From: Microbacterium terricola
GTDB lineage: Bacteria; Actinomycetota; Actinomycetes; Actinomycetales; Microbacteriaceae
Assembly (NCBI RefSeq): GCF_027943945.1
Contig: NZ_AP027141.1
Span: 248,001 to 312,000 of the forward strand
Direction of reading: 5' to 3'
DNA length: 64,000 bases
Shown in pieces: positions 8,467-17,237 of the stretch. Below the pieces are notes generated by a model, which did not search any database, was not told the origin of the DNA, and saw only the letters and a list, made by a program, of their open reading frames with translations. Both the position numbers and the translations under genes were made by a program. Numbering within the stretch: the first letter of the stretch is position 1; the number at the start of each line of letters is the position of its first letter.

Positions 8467-8834
8467 TGGCGAATCCACTCGAGAACCTGACGACGTCCGT
8501 GCCGTCCTGGGGCGCGAAGCTCGTGTTCGGCGAGAGCACCACGATCGGCGGGCGGGAAGTCATCCCGGCGGCTCTCGTGATCTTCGGGTTCGGTGGCGGG
8601 GGCGGCTCGGGCAAGTGGCCGGGTCGCGGACCCGTCCCGGAAGGCGAAGGCGAAGGGAGCGGCGGGGGCGGAGGTGGCTATGCCCTGCCGATCGGGGCGT
8701 ACGTGGGCGGGCCGGACGGGTTGAAGTTCCGCCCCAACCCGGTTGCGCTGATCATCGCCAGCGTGCCGCTCGTGTCCGCCATCGGCTGGGCGATCGCCCG
8801 CATCGTCAGTGCGGTGAAGCTCGCACGGGACTGA
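8466..8834 (+). CDS. GerW/YtfJ-like (Spore_YtfJ) protein
   Basis: A 122-residue protein whose ATG overlaps the hydrolase stop. It shows the YtfJ/GerW pattern: VFGESTTIGGREVIPAAL, a glycine-rich FGFGGGGGSG, a second GGGGGGYALPIGAYV and then GLKFRPNPVALI, followed by a C-terminal hydrophobic helix (PVALIIASVPLVSAIGWAIA). In Bacillus the family acts in spore germination, but homologues occur in many non-sporulating actinobacteria, where the role is unknown. Coupling to an alpha/beta hydrolase is notable. No signal peptide; the C-terminal helix may anchor it in the membrane. Confidence 0.8.
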   Translation: MANPLENLTTSVPSWGAKLVFGESTTIGGREVIPAALVIFGFGGGGGSGKWPGRGPVPEGEGEGSGGGGGGYALPIGAYVGGPDGLKFRPNPVALIIASVPLVSAIGWAIARIVSAVKLARD

Positions 8835-8837
8835 GCC

Positions 8838-10130
8838 GTGAGCATCGTCGGCGGAGGGTACCGGCACGGGCTGCGGCGGCTGCGTCCGCGACCGACAGAT
8901 GAAGGGGGCCGCGCGGCGACGCCGCTCGAGCTTCTCTTCGACCTGACGTTCGTCGCCTCGTTCGCTGTGGCGGGGACCGAGCTCGCCCACGGAATCGCGG
9001 ACGGCCACGCCGGAGCAGCGACTGTCGCGTTCCTCTTCGCCATGTTCGCGGTGGTGTGGGCATGGATCAGCGTGAGCTGGTTCGCGTCGGCCTTCGACAA
9101 CGACGACTGGCTGTTCCGCGTGCTGACCATGGTGCAGATGACCGGCGTCATCGTGCTCGCGATCGGGCTGCCGCCCCTGTTCGCGTCCATCGAAGCCGGC
9201 GCCCTTCTCGACAACGGCGTGATGGTCGCCGGCTACGTCATCATCCGCGGTGCGCTCGTCGTGCAGTGGATGCGGGCGGCACGCGCCAACCGCGAGTACC
9301 TGCCGCTGGCGGTGACGTACGCGGTGTTCGTCGGCGTCGCACAGGCGGGCTGGGTGCTGATCGCACTGCTCCCCGTGACCGCCGCGGCGGGGCTGGCGGC
9401 GGCGGTCGTCCTCTTCGGAGTCGAGGCGCTCGGGCCGATCGTCGCCGAACGCAACCGGGCAGGGCGCGACGGCGGTTCCACCCCGTGGCATCCCCATCAC
9501 CTCGCCGAGCGGTTCGCACTGCTGACGATCATCGCGCTGGGCGAGACGGTCTTCGGCACCCTCTCGTCGTCCGCCGAGATCTCCCGCATCCAAGGGTGGA
9601 CGGTCGACGTCATCGTGGTGGTCGGGGTGGGGATCGCGATGTCGTTCGCTCTGTGGTGGACGTACTTCCTCCTGCCCCACGCATCCGTCCTCGCCGCCCG
9701 GCGGGAGAAGGCCATCCCGTGGGGGTATGCGCACATCCTGCTGTTCGCCGCGATCGCCGCGGTGGGAGCGGGCCTGCACCTCGTCGGCTACGCCTACGAT
9801 CCGGAGTACGACGTCGACGACACGACCGTGGCCGCATCCATCGCCCTTCCCGTGGTCATCTTCATGGTCGTCCGCTACGGCCTGCAGGCATGGCTGCTGT
9901 CCGGATCACCGCGCGACGGTGTCGTGCAGCTCGCTGCGGCGGCGCTGCCGGTGCTCGCGATCGCGCTCGCGGCCGCCGGCGTCCCGTTGTGGGCATGCCT
10001 GATCGTCGTCCTGGCGTCGCCGTTGTCCGTCATCCTCTCGTTCGAACTCGGCGGATGGCGGGCGCTCGACGCGCAGCTGGCACGCGTGATAGGCGATGCG
10101 GGGCCTGAGGGCGACCGCATCCGAGGGTGA
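8838..10130 (+). CDS. ltrA: Low temperature requirement protein A (LtrA) family membrane protein
   Basis: A 430-residue polytopic membrane protein. The family signature is at the N-terminus: TPLELLFDLTFVASFA, with a second block HLAERFALLTIIALGETVFG in the middle; about 12 hydrophobic segments follow. LtrA is named for a Listeria mutant that fails to grow in the cold; its biochemical role is not known. GTG 8838 starts 3 bp after the GerW-like stop, so the hydrolase, GerW-like and LtrA genes are probably one operon. Confidence 0.9.
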   Translation: MSIVGGGYRHGLRRLRPRPTDEGGRAATPLELLFDLTFVASFAVAGTELAHGIADGHAGAATVAFLFAMFAVVWAWISVSWFASAFDNDDWLFRVLTMVQMTGVIVLAIGLPPLFASIEAGALLDNGVMVAGYVIIRGALVVQWMRAARANREYLPLAVTYAVFVGVAQAGWVLIALLPVTAAAGLAAAVVLFGVEALGPIVAERNRAGRDGGSTPWHPHHLAERFALLTIIALGETVFGTLSSSAEISRIQGWTVDVIVVVGVGIAMSFALWWTYFLLPHASVLAARREKAIPWGYAHILLFAAIAAVGAGLHLVGYAYDPEYDVDDTTVAASIALPVVIFMVVRYGLQAWLLSGSPRDGVVQLAAAALPVLAIALAAAGVPLWACLIVVLASPLSVILSFELGGWRALDAQLARVIGDAGPEGDRIRG

Positions 10131-10157
10131 AGCGCGTGGGTTCGCTACGCTCACCCC

Positions 10158-10499
10158 ATGTCGGATACAGAACCGGTGGGTTCCGTCAAGGGTTCGCCTC
10201 TCGTCGAGTTGACCGTCCTCAAGGTGCTCGCCGTCTTCGGGCTGGGGCTCGGACTTCTGCTGCTGCTCATCGGCGCAGCCGATCTGAGTCCTGGCTACGA
10301 CGACACGTGGGACGAGAGCGCGAAGAGGGCCGCGCAACTGTCTGCGGGGTGGATCATCTCGACGGCGGGCTTCATGTCGATGCTCGCGGCGCTGGTCCTC
10401 GCCGGAGTGAGGAGAATCGTCGATCCGCCGGGGCCGAACCGCCTGGCGTCCACTCCCGGGTCTCCGACTTCGCTCTCGGACGCAGAAGGCGGCCAGTAG
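10158..10499 (+). CDS. Small two-helix membrane protein, unknown
   Basis: A 113-residue protein with two predicted membrane helices ([18 protein letters not shown] and [23 protein letters not shown]) separated by an acidic loop, and a Ser/Pro-rich C-terminal tail of about 30 residues. I do not recognise a family. The start is supported by a TACGCT -10 box at 10146-10151, exactly 6 nt before ATG, as in other leaderless genes here. It lies between ltrA and pckG, all on the same strand. Confidence 0.65.
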   Translation: MSDTEPVGSVKGSPLVELTVLKVLAVFGLGLGLLLLLIGAADLSPGYDDTWDESAKRAAQLSAGWIISTAGFMSMLAALVLAGVRRIVDPPGPNRLASTPGSPTSLSDAEGGQ

Positions 10500-10566
10500 G
10501 TCGTCGGCCCCCGGCCACGTGAGGACACCGGTGGTATCCGGCGCTCGCGCGGAGCATGCTCGGATC

Positions 10567-12411
10567 ATGAGCACTCCGGACTGGATCCACCACCCACGGC
10601 TCGTCGCCTGGGTGGCAGAAATGGCAGATCTCTGCACTCCCACCGACGTCCATTGGTGCGATGGCTCGGACGAGGAATACGACGCACTGTGCGAGCAGCT
10701 CGTCGAGGCGGGCACGTTCATCCGGCTCGATCCGGAGAAGCGTCCCCGCAGCTTCCTGGCGCGCAGTGACGCGAGCGACGTCGCCCGAGTGGAGGAGCGC
10801 ACCTTCATCTGCGCGCGCAGCGAAGAGGACGCCGGCCCGACGAACAACTGGATGGAGCCGAGGGAGATGATGCGGACGCTGCGCGGGCTGTTCGCAGGGT
10901 CGATGGCGGGCCGCACGATGTATGTGGTCCCGTTCAGCATGGGGCCGCTCGGCTCTCCGATCGCCCAGATCGGCGTGCAGATCACGGATTCGCCCTACGC
11001 CGTCGTGAGCATGAAGATCATGACCCGGATGGGGCGACCGGCCGCCGACGTGCTCGGCGCCGACGGCGAGTTCGTGCCGTGCATGCACAGCGTCGGGGCG
11101 CCTCTCGGCGACGGGGAGCAGGACGTCGCGTGGCCGTGCAATCCGGACGAGAAGTACATCGTGCACTTTCCCGAGACGCTCGAGATCTGGTCGTACGGGT
11201 CGGGCTACGGCGGCAACGCCCTCCTCGGCAAGAAGTGTCTGGCGCTGCGCATCGCCTCCACGATGGCCCGTGACGACGGATGGCTCGCCGAGCACATGCT
11301 CATCCTCGGGGTGACCGACCCCGAAGGGGAGAAGACGTACGTGGCCGCGGCCTTCCCGAGCGCCTGCGGGAAGACGAACTTCGCGATGCTCGTCCCGCCT
11401 CCGGTCTTCGCGGACGAGGGCTGGAAGGTGACGACGGTCGGCGACGACATCGCCTGGATCAAGCCGGGCGCGGACGGCACGCTCTACGCGATCAACCCGG
11501 AGGCGGGATACTTCGGCGTCGCGCCGGGTACGTCATATGCGACGAACCCGAACGCGATGGAGTCGATCCGCTCCGACACGATCTTCACGAACGTCGCGCT
11601 CACCGATGACGGCGATGTCTGGTGGGAGGGAATGGACGGACCCAAGCCCGCACACGCCGTCGACTGGCAGGGCAACGACTGGACTCCCGAATCCGAGACG
11701 AAGGCCGCGCACCCCAACTCGCGGTTCACCTCACCCGCGCGCCTGAACCCCGCTCTGGACGAGGCGTGGGACGACCCCGAGGGCGTGCCCATCCGCGCGT
11801 TCGTCTTCGGAGGCCGCCGCGCCGGCACCATCCCGCTCGTTGCGCAGAGCTTCAACTGGGCGTTCGGCGTCTACATGGCGGCCACCATGGGATCGGAGAC
11901 CACCGCTGCGGCCTTCGGGAAGCAGGGCGTCGTGCGCCGCGATCCGTTCGCGATGCTGCCGTTCTCCGGGTATCACCTGGGCGACTACATCAACCACTGG
12001 CTCGCCCTGGGTCGAAAGGTGCGGAACCCGCCGCGCATCTTCCAGGTGAACTGGTTCCGTCGCGACGAGGACGGACAGTTCCTCTGGCCGGGGTTCGGCG
12101 AGAACATGCGCATCCTCCAGTGGATCGTCGCGCGTGCACGCGGACGCGCGCTCGCCATCGAGAGCCCCCTCGGGTGGATGCCGCGCTACGAGGATCTGAC
12201 CTGGGACGGCCTCGACTTCTCGGAAGAGGAGTTCTTCGCGTGCATGGCGGTGAATCGCCGCGACTGGACGGCCGAGCTGCTGGATGTGGAGGAGCTCTTC
12301 ATGAAGCTGTACACCCGGCTGCCGAAGGAGATGGAGATGATCCGGTCCCTCACGACGAGCGCGCTGTGGCGCTCGCCGAAGAACTGGGAGATGAACGCGG
12401 ATCCGACATAG
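10567..12411 (+). CDS. pckG: Phosphoenolpyruvate carboxykinase (GTP)
   Basis: A 614-residue GTP-dependent PEPCK that converts oxaloacetate plus GTP to PEP, CO2 and GDP, the entry step of gluconeogenesis. Visible signatures: [16 protein letters not shown] near residue 120, the P-loop [13 protein letters not shown] with the reactive Cys of GTP-type enzymes, the metal/GTP-binding GDDIAWI, and [14 protein letters not shown] in the C-terminal lobe. Length fits the bacterial and animal GTP family, not the ATP type. ATG 10567 aligns with the family start. Isolated from other metabolic genes; probably regulated by carbon source, though no operator is apparent. Confidence 0.98.
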   Translation: MSTPDWIHHPRLVAWVAEMADLCTPTDVHWCDGSDEEYDALCEQLVEAGTFIRLDPEKRPRSFLARSDASDVARVEERTFICARSEEDAGPTNNWMEPREMMRTLRGLFAGSMAGRTMYVVPFSMGPLGSPIAQIGVQITDSPYAVVSMKIMTRMGRPAADVLGADGEFVPCMHSVGAPLGDGEQDVAWPCNPDEKYIVHFPETLEIWSYGSGYGGNALLGKKCLALRIASTMARDDGWLAEHMLILGVTDPEGEKTYVAAAFPSACGKTNFAMLVPPPVFADEGWKVTTVGDDIAWIKPGADGTLYAINPEAGYFGVAPGTSYATNPNAMESIRSDTIFTNVALTDDGDVWWEGMDGPKPAHAVDWQGNDWTPESETKAAHPNSRFTSPARLNPALDEAWDDPEGVPIRAFVFGGRRAGTIPLVAQSFNWAFGVYMAATMGSETTAAAFGKQGVVRRDPFAMLPFSGYHLGDYINHWLALGRKVRNPPRIFQVNWFRRDEDGQFLWPGFGENMRILQWIVARARGRALAIESPLGWMPRYEDLTWDGLDFSEEEFFACMAVNRRDWTAELLDVEELFMKLYTRLPKEMEMIRSLTTSALWRSPKNWEMNADPT

Positions 12412-12456
12412 GCGCGCGGACAGCGCGGTGCCGAAGCGGTGCGGACGGAGGTCATG

Positions 12457-13338
12457 ATGGCGGGAGCCGGACACGGGTCGGTGACGGGTCTGGACGAGCG
12501 CACGCTCGGCCGCATCGACGTCATCCTCTTCGACGCCGACTACCGGGATGCCGGATCGGCGATCGAGGACGCCTGGCGGGTCGCTGTGTTCGCCACCGAT
12601 CCGCGGATGCGCGCCGAGCACGACCGGGTGCGGGCGGCGGCCGTGCGTTCGGCGAACGAACGGCGGGACCCGACCGCGGCCAGCGTGAAGACGTCGACCG
12701 GGGTGCATCGAGCGCTCCTCGGTGTGGCGCTCTTCCTGGGCGCCGTCGCCGTGGCGCTGATCGCCACACCGCGCAACAGTCCGGTCACCCTGCAGGATGC
12801 GCTGCTGCCTGCCGGACTGCTCGCGGTCATCTCGGTGTCGCTGCTGTGGTGGCTCGAGCCGCGTCGCGCGAACGGATCCCTCTGGGGGTCGCGGGTGCCT
12901 GCGGTCATCCACTTCATCTTCGGGATGCTGTGGCTGCTGGCGGCGGCCGGCGCGCTGACGTTCCGGTGGGGCGAGGTCGAGCCGTACCGGGCGCTGCCGG
13001 CGACCTCCGGCCTCACGATGCTCGTGTGCGCCGGAGTCGCAGCGATCATCCTGTGGGTCCACGCCCTCCGCGCTGACCGCTCAGGACGTCAGACGGGCCT
13101 TGCCCGGCTCACCGGCGACCTCGTGGACCCGCAGGATGCGGCCGAGGTCTTCGACGAGCTCGACCGGTGGTGGTGGGCTGCGGGCCCGGAGGCGATGCGG
13201 CGGGACGGCGCGCGCGTACGCAGGGTGCGGCGGGAAGTGCTCGCTCGTCTGCGAGCGGCGGCCCTCATCACCGAGCGCGACGAGCGGACAGCCGCAGCCG
13301 CGCCGGAGCCGGCGCGGTGGAGCGGTCGTCGGCGCTGA
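12457..13338 (+). CDS. Hypothetical membrane protein
   Basis: A 293-residue protein, family not recognised. It has an acidic cytosolic N-terminus (ILFDADYRDAGSAIEDAWRVAVFATDPRM), four hydrophobic segments between roughly residues 85 and 205, and a C-terminal cytosolic region of about 90 residues with a WWWA run and an Arg-rich amphipathic helix (RRVRREVLARLRAAALI). ATG 12457 is preferred because GGAGG at 12447-12451 is 5 nt upstream; ATG 12454 and GTG 12439 are in frame. It lies 45 bp after pckG and may be cotranscribed. Confidence 0.65.
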   Translation: MAGAGHGSVTGLDERTLGRIDVILFDADYRDAGSAIEDAWRVAVFATDPRMRAEHDRVRAAAVRSANERRDPTAASVKTSTGVHRALLGVALFLGAVAVALIATPRNSPVTLQDALLPAGLLAVISVSLLWWLEPRRANGSLWGSRVPAVIHFIFGMLWLLAAAGALTFRWGEVEPYRALPATSGLTMLVCAGVAAIILWVHALRADRSGRQTGLARLTGDLVDPQDAAEVFDELDRWWWAAGPEAMRRDGARVRRVRREVLARLRAAALITERDERTAAAAPEPARWSGRRR

Positions 13339-13386
13339 GAGCGTCGGCCTATCGGGCGTCGTCGAGGCCGCCCTCGCTGCGCGGCG

Positions 13387-14172
13387 TCAGGCCGCCCCGC
13401 CCTGCTGCGTCACCTCCATGCTGCGGCTGAGTCCGTCCAGGAGGGCGGCGAGGCCGGCTTCGAACTGGATGCTGAGCGAGTCCGCATCCATCGCGGGGCC
13501 GTCCGCGGGGCGATCGTCCGCGGGCCCGTCGTCTGCCGGCGCGCTCATGCCCGCGGAGAGCGCCGCCATCTCGGGGAACTCCCCGCTGCTCAGAAGTGCG
13601 CCGCCGAAGGCGATGGCGTCCGCGACGGACGCGGGGTTGTCCCGCGCCGCGCGGGCGCGGTGCAGGGACTCGACGGTGTGCAGCGCGCTTCCGACCACGT
13701 AGTCGTCGACGATGGCCGTGAGCGTGACCTTCTGCGGGGCGGTGAGATTCGTCTGCCGGAGGGCAGCGAGGGACTGCTCATAGTGCCGGATCGCGTTCGG
13801 GCCGAACTGCGCATCGTTCAGCGATGCCAGCGCCCACGGGTGGGCGATGAGGGCTCTCCGGCTGCGCCGCGAGATCTCGGCCGTCGCTTCCCGCCAGTCG
13901 TGGGGGAGCGCGCCGGCGGGCACGAGGACCTCCTCGAGGATGGCGTCGTGCATGAGCGCGATGATGTCGCCCTTGGTCCGCACGTAGTAGTAGAGCGTCA
14001 TCGTCGCCGACCCGAGCTCGGCGGCGATCCGCTTCATGGTGGCGGCCTCGAAGCCCTCCGCATCGGCGATCGCCAGGGCCGTCCGGGCGATCTGCTCGCG
14101 CGAGTACCGCGGCTTGCGACCGGAGGGTTCCGGGCGCAGCCAGATCAGCGAGTTCTCGTGGGGGGCTGCCAT
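13387..14172 (-). CDS. TetR-family regulator (TetR_C-like C-terminal domain)
   Basis: A 261-residue regulator with HTH at about 25-70 (SREQIARTALAIADAEGF, MKRIAAELGSATMTLYYYVRTK) and a long ligand domain with the LIAHPWALASLN and YVVGSALHTVES segments of the tetracycline-repressor-like group. An unusual low-complexity insert rich in Pro-Ala-Asp (PADDGPADDRPADGPA) precedes the last helix. The start ATG 14172 lies next to a very clear operator (14181-14213), so it surely regulates itself and the divergent 74-residue gene. A perfect TATAAT -10 box (minus strand, 14188-14193) sits between operator elements. Confidence 0.9.
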   Translation of the reverse strand: MAAPHENSLIWLRPEPSGRKPRYSREQIARTALAIADAEGFEAATMKRIAAELGSATMTLYYYVRTKGDIIALMHDAILEEVLVPAGALPHDWREATAEISRRSRRALIAHPWALASLNDAQFGPNAIRHYEQSLAALRQTNLTAPQKVTLTAIVDDYVVGSALHTVESLHRARAARDNPASVADAIAFGGALLSSGEFPEMAALSAGMSAPADDGPADDRPADGPAMDADSLSIQFEAGLAALLDGLSRSMEVTQQGGAA

Positions 14173-14180
14173 GTCGTATC

Positions 14181-14213
14181 TCGTACGATTATATTATTCG
14201 TACAGCGTACGAA
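14181..14213. promoter_or_regulatory. TetR operator and promoter
   Basis: TCGTACGA (14181-14188) is a perfect 8-bp palindrome and TTCGTAC-AGC-GTACGAA (14197-14213) is a perfect inverted repeat with 7-bp arms; both contain the CGTAC half-site. A further partial copy (ATACGAAA) lies at 14228-14235. The minus-strand -10 TATAAT (14188-14193) lies between the two operators, so repressor binding would block it. The AT-rich stretch stands out sharply from the surrounding GC-rich DNA. Confidence 0.85.
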
Positions 14214-14244
14214 AAAGAGATACATCATACGAAAGGACGACGCC

Positions 14245-14469
14245 ATGACCGAGCCCACCATCGCGGATCGACTGCACGACGGGATGCATCGGCTGCCGGG
14301 AATGCCGGACCACAGCGAAGCCGCGGAGCGCAACGACGGACAGGGGCACCCGAACCGCTCCTTCCAGAGTCGTACCCGGCGCGCCGCGCACACGCACCGC
14401 GGCCACGAGCACGGGCAGCCGCGCGTCCTCGTCCGATGGCAGACCGCGATCGCCCGCCTCTTCTCCTGA
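14245..14469 (+). CDS. Small His/Arg-rich protein under TetR control
   Basis: A 74-residue polypeptide, family not recognised. The sequence is rich in His, Arg and Asp (MHRLPGMPDHSEAAERND, RRAAHTHRGHEHG) and ends in a short hydrophobic-basic helix (VLVRWQTAIARLFS). GAAAGGA at 14231-14237 gives a good ribosome site for ATG 14245. The operator in front of it argues that it is a real, regulated gene. The His-rich centre could bind metal, and the tail could touch membrane; both are guesses. Confidence 0.55.
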   Translation: MTEPTIADRLHDGMHRLPGMPDHSEAAERNDGQGHPNRSFQSRTRRAAHTHRGHEHGQPRVLVRWQTAIARLFS

Positions 14470-14508
14470 CCTGAGGCGCACACGACGCTTCAGTGCCACG
14501 ATCGAGCC

Positions 14509-14949
14509 ATGGAGATGGATGAGATCGTCGAGATCGTCCGCGGTTTCGACGGGGCACTGGTCGTCATTCCGGAGGTGGGCAGCGTGTTCCCCGAGCTGGC
14601 GTGGGGAGACGCCTTCTTCTACTTCGCCCCCGATGGGGTGATGCCCGAGCGCACCCAGCCGTACGGGACGATCATCACCAAGGACTACCCCGACGACGAG
14701 CGCTCGGACCTCGAGCCCCCTGGCCGCTTCCGCGTGAACATCCAGGTCGATCGCGGGCGCGCGGCGGAGCTGACCGCCACCCCGGTCGATCCGGCGGAGG
14801 CGGATGCGTTCGCCCCGCATCCGGCGTACGGCGCCGCGGGGTGGGTCTGCGTCGTCAACCCGGGGCACCGGACGGCCGACATGGTCGTCGAGCTCCTCCG
14901 CGCCGCCCACGACGCGGCACGGGCGCGCGCCCAGCGCCGGGAACGGTAG
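14509..14949 (+). CDS. DUF6194-family protein
   Basis: A 146-residue cytosolic protein of a family seen mostly in actinobacteria. Recognisable stretches are FPELAWGDAFFYFAPDG, PYGTIITKDYPDD, then GRFRVNIQV, and a C-terminal HPAYGAAGWVCVVNPG. This pattern (a one-domain alpha/beta fold with conserved W-G-D, Y-F and T-K-D-Y-P) is typical for DUF6194. No function is established. ATG 14509 is taken although no ribosome site is apparent; a CACGAT hexamer 6 nt upstream might serve a leaderless start. It is followed by a large inverted repeat. Confidence 0.82.
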   Translation: MEMDEIVEIVRGFDGALVVIPEVGSVFPELAWGDAFFYFAPDGVMPERTQPYGTIITKDYPDDERSDLEPPGRFRVNIQVDRGRAAELTATPVDPAEADAFAPHPAYGAAGWVCVVNPGHRTADMVVELLRAAHDAARARAQRRER

Positions 14950-14968
14950 GCCCGCCGGAGTGGGATGT

Positions 14969-15018
14969 GGTGGCAGTTCGTGCCGCATCCCGCACGGTGA
15001 GCGACCACAACTGCCACC
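14969..15018. repeat. Nested inverted repeat between DUF6194 and the YjbR-like gene
   Basis: Outer arms GGTGGCAGTT (14969-14978) and AACTGCCACC (15009-15018) match over 10 bp. An inner stem CGTGC (14979-14983)/GCACG (14992-14996) continues directly from the left arm. The element lies 19 bp past a stop codon. It could be a terminator or one copy of an interspersed palindromic repeat. Confidence 0.55.
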
Positions 15019-15071
15019 TCAGGGTGCCGTGCGCGGGACCCGGTGTCGGGAGCGAGGATTAGCCTCGCCTC

Positions 15072-15452
15072 GTGGCCACTCTCGATGACCTCCGCCGCAT
15101 CGCGGCCGGGCTTCCCGGTAGCGAGGAGCGCTCGACCACCGGCGGCGCCGCGTGGTTCGTCCGCGGCAAGCTGTACGCCTGGGAGTGTCATCCCTGGCCC
15201 AGCATCCCTGCCGACATCCGTGCGATCGTCGCCGCAGAACTCGTCGTCGGTGTGAAGGTCGCCGAGCGCATCGACGCCCTCGCCCTGGTCGACATGGCGC
15301 CCGACGTGTTCCTGCGCACGACGACCGCGTGGAACGAGCCGAAGGTCGCGTTCCGCATGGCCGGCATCGACGACGACCACCTCGCCGAGCTCGTGACGGA
15401 AGCCTGGCGCGTCCAGGCGCCGAAGTACCTGCGCCGTGCGCTCGATGAGTAG
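15072..15452 (+). CDS. MmcQ/YjbR-family protein
   Basis: A 126-residue protein with the CyaY-like fold of the YjbR/MmcQ family. Motifs: LPGSEERSTTGGAAWFVRGKLYA near the N-terminus (about 15-37), VDMAPDVFLRTTTAWNEPKV in the middle, and AWRVQAPKYLRRAL at the end. The family is labelled DNA-binding from structure, but a role is not established. GTG 15072 has a TAGCCT -10 box at 15060-15065, exactly 6 nt upstream, implying a leaderless mRNA and fixing the start. Confidence 0.87.
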   Translation: MATLDDLRRIAAGLPGSEERSTTGGAAWFVRGKLYAWECHPWPSIPADIRAIVAAELVVGVKVAERIDALALVDMAPDVFLRTTTAWNEPKVAFRMAGIDDDHLAELVTEAWRVQAPKYLRRALDE

Positions 15453-15506
15453 CGACCTCGGGTCGTCTCGTCAAGCCCATGCGTGAGAGTGCCGTCGGCG
15501 CGCATG

Positions 15507-15833
15507 ATGACTCTGCACCTCCGCGAGCGCGGAGCACCGACCGAGGAGATTCCGGTGTCCCTGATCGCAGATCGACCCCTTCGTCCGGCAACCGAGTTGC
15601 TCTGGGTGGGTGATGGCGGCTGGGTGGCGTGCGACACCGCCCTCGCCAAGACCGATCCCCGACGCGTCATCGCGTTCATCGAGTGCAAGGAGCATCGCGT
15701 CCGCGTGCAGTGGGTCCGGGACCGGTGCGACGTCAGCGTCCACGACACCCTCCGGGAGGCCCTGCAGGCGGTGGAGGCGGCGTGCACCCGAGACCGCGAG
15801 GCGTCGCCCGAGCGGTCTCTCCAGCTGCACTGA
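15507..15833 (+). CDS. Hypothetical protein, about 92-108 residues
   Basis: A short soluble protein of unknown family: LRPATELLWVGDGGWVACDT, RVIAFIECKEHRVRVQWVRDR, and a C-terminal helix (REALQAVEAACTRD). The start is uncertain. ATG 15504/15507 gives about 108 residues, but GTG 15555 has a much better ribosome site (GAGGAG at 15543-15548, 6 nt away) and would give 92. The product ends 30 bp before the stop of the convergent diguanylate cyclase gene. Confidence 0.55.
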   Translation: MTLHLRERGAPTEEIPVSLIADRPLRPATELLWVGDGGWVACDTALAKTDPRRVIAFIECKEHRVRVQWVRDRCDVSVHDTLREALQAVEAACTRDREASPERSLQLH

Positions 15834-15863
15834 GGCCTCCCTGCGGCCGAGCATCCGGGGTCG

Positions 15864-17237
15864 TCAGCGGACGAGCGCCTGGTCCTTGCCGGCCGCTTTG
15901 GACGAGTACATCGCGTCGTCGGCACGGTTGAGCAGGGCGTCTGCCGTCGGCGGCGATCCGGCGTCGGGCGAGTACACCGACGCGCCGACGCTGATCGACA
16001 GTTCGAGCGCACCGTGGGCGGTCGCGATCGGCTCGCGGGCAAGTTGCAGGATGCGCTGCGCGATCGTCGTGGCCGCGACCGTGTCGGCGGCCGGGCAGAT
16101 CGCGACGAACTCGTCCCCGCCGATCCGTCCGACCGAGTCGCCCGTTCTGACTCCGTCACGGAAGCGCTCGGCGAGGGTGCGGAGCACCTCGTCGCCCGTC
16201 GCGTGACCGAAGGCGTCGTTGACGCTCTTGAAGTCGTCGACGTCGACGAAGATGACCGTGAGCGGCTCGCCCGCCTGGGCCGCAGCATCCAGAGACGCCT
16301 CCAAGGTCTCGGTGATGGACGAGCGGTTCGCGATTCCGGTGAGCTGGTCGTACCGGGCCATGTGCTCGAGATCGCGCTGCAGGCGCACACGCACCAGCGT
16401 CTGTGCCGCCTGCCGGCCGAGTGCCTGCTGCAGCTCGAGGAAGCCGCGGTCGAACTCCCGTGTGCGTCCGAAGAAGCAGACCAGCAGGCCGATCGTGCGG
16501 TCCTCCGCGGAGAGGGGGGTGACCGACATCGCCTCGAGGCGCGCGTCGCGCAGCCCGGCGGCGAGCTCGGGGAACGTGACGTCGGCGTCGTCGGCGGTGA
16601 TGACGATCTCGCGGTCGGTGGCGCGGATGGACGGGATCGGGGCGACCACGCCCCAGAGCGGGTTGGTTCCGGAGACGGGCTGGAGCACCCCGTCGTCGTC
16701 GATCAGCAGGACGGATGCCGCGGTGGCGGCGAACGCCTCGCGGGCGACGCGCACGACGGCGTCGCCGACCTCCACGTCGCTCGTGCTCACGCCGAACGCC
16801 GTCGAGATGTCGTGCATGATCTGCAGGCGCTGGCCGGACAGCTCCGCCGATCGTCGCGCCCTGAGCAGGTCCTGCTCATAGGCCAACCGTTCCGTCGCGT
16901 TGAAGACGGCGCTGTGAACGAGCGGGGTCTCGCCGGTGTCGACCACGGCGGAGTTCATCAGGATCGGGATGGCGGTGCCGTCCGTGGCGACCATCGTCAG
17001 CGCGACCTGCTCCGCGCGCCCCTGCAGGAGCAGGACCTGGCTGTGCCGGGTCTCCAGGAAGATGCGGCTGCTCGGGTCGAGCAGCGAGGCGAGGCTGACC
17101 CCGCGCACATCGCTCTTCGTGCGCCCGAGCCACGCCAGCAGTGTGTCGTTGGCCTCGACCACGATGCCCTCCGTCGTGGTCGTCAGCAGTCCGCACGGGG
17201 CCCGGTGGTAGCGGGTCTCGTAGGGATCAGTGGTCAC
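15864..17237 (-). CDS. PAS-GAF-GGDEF diguanylate cyclase
   Basis: A 457-residue soluble sensor that should make cyclic di-GMP from two GTP. An N-terminal PAS domain (about 8-115: CGLLTTTTEGIVVEANDTLLAW onward, with DGTAIPILMNSAVV), a helical linker, a GAF-like domain (about 145-285: VVRVAREAFAATAASVLLIDDDG), then a GGDEF domain from DQLTGIANR. The active site RIGGDEFVAI is intact (GGDEF 373-377), and an RTGD inhibitory I-site lies 5 residues before it, so product feedback is expected. It starts with GTG 17237 overlapping the hydrolase stop (GTGA), i.e. translationally coupled to an RsbQ-like protein. The longer upstream open frame is antisense-like to that gene and not used. Confidence 0.93.
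   Translation of the reverse strand: MTTDPYETRYHRAPCGLLTTTTEGIVVEANDTLLAWLGRTKSDVRGVSLASLLDPSSRIFLETRHSQVLLLQGRAEQVALTMVATDGTAIPILMNSAVVDTGETPLVHSAVFNATERLAYEQDLLRARRSAELSGQRLQIMHDISTAFGVSTSDVEVGDAVVRVAREAFAATAASVLLIDDDGVLQPVSGTNPLWGVVAPIPSIRATDREIVITADDADVTFPELAAGLRDARLEAMSVTPLSAEDRTIGLLVCFFGRTREFDRGFLELQQALGRQAAQTLVRVRLQRDLEHMARYDQLTGIANRSSITETLEASLDAAAQAGEPLTVIFVDVDDFKSVNDAFGHATGDEVLRTLAERFRDGVRTGDSVGRIGGDEFVAICPAADTVAATTIAQRILQLAREPIATAHGALELSISVGASVYSPDAGSPPTADALLNRADDAMYSSKAAGKDQALVR

Noticed and set aside
5992..8834. Genomic island inserted at tRNA-Ser
   Set aside because: No integrase, no repeat of the tRNA 3' end seen, and flanking genes have normal composition.
7735..8834. Evidence of sporulation
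   Set aside because: Only one GerW/YtfJ-like gene; the family is found in non-spore formers.
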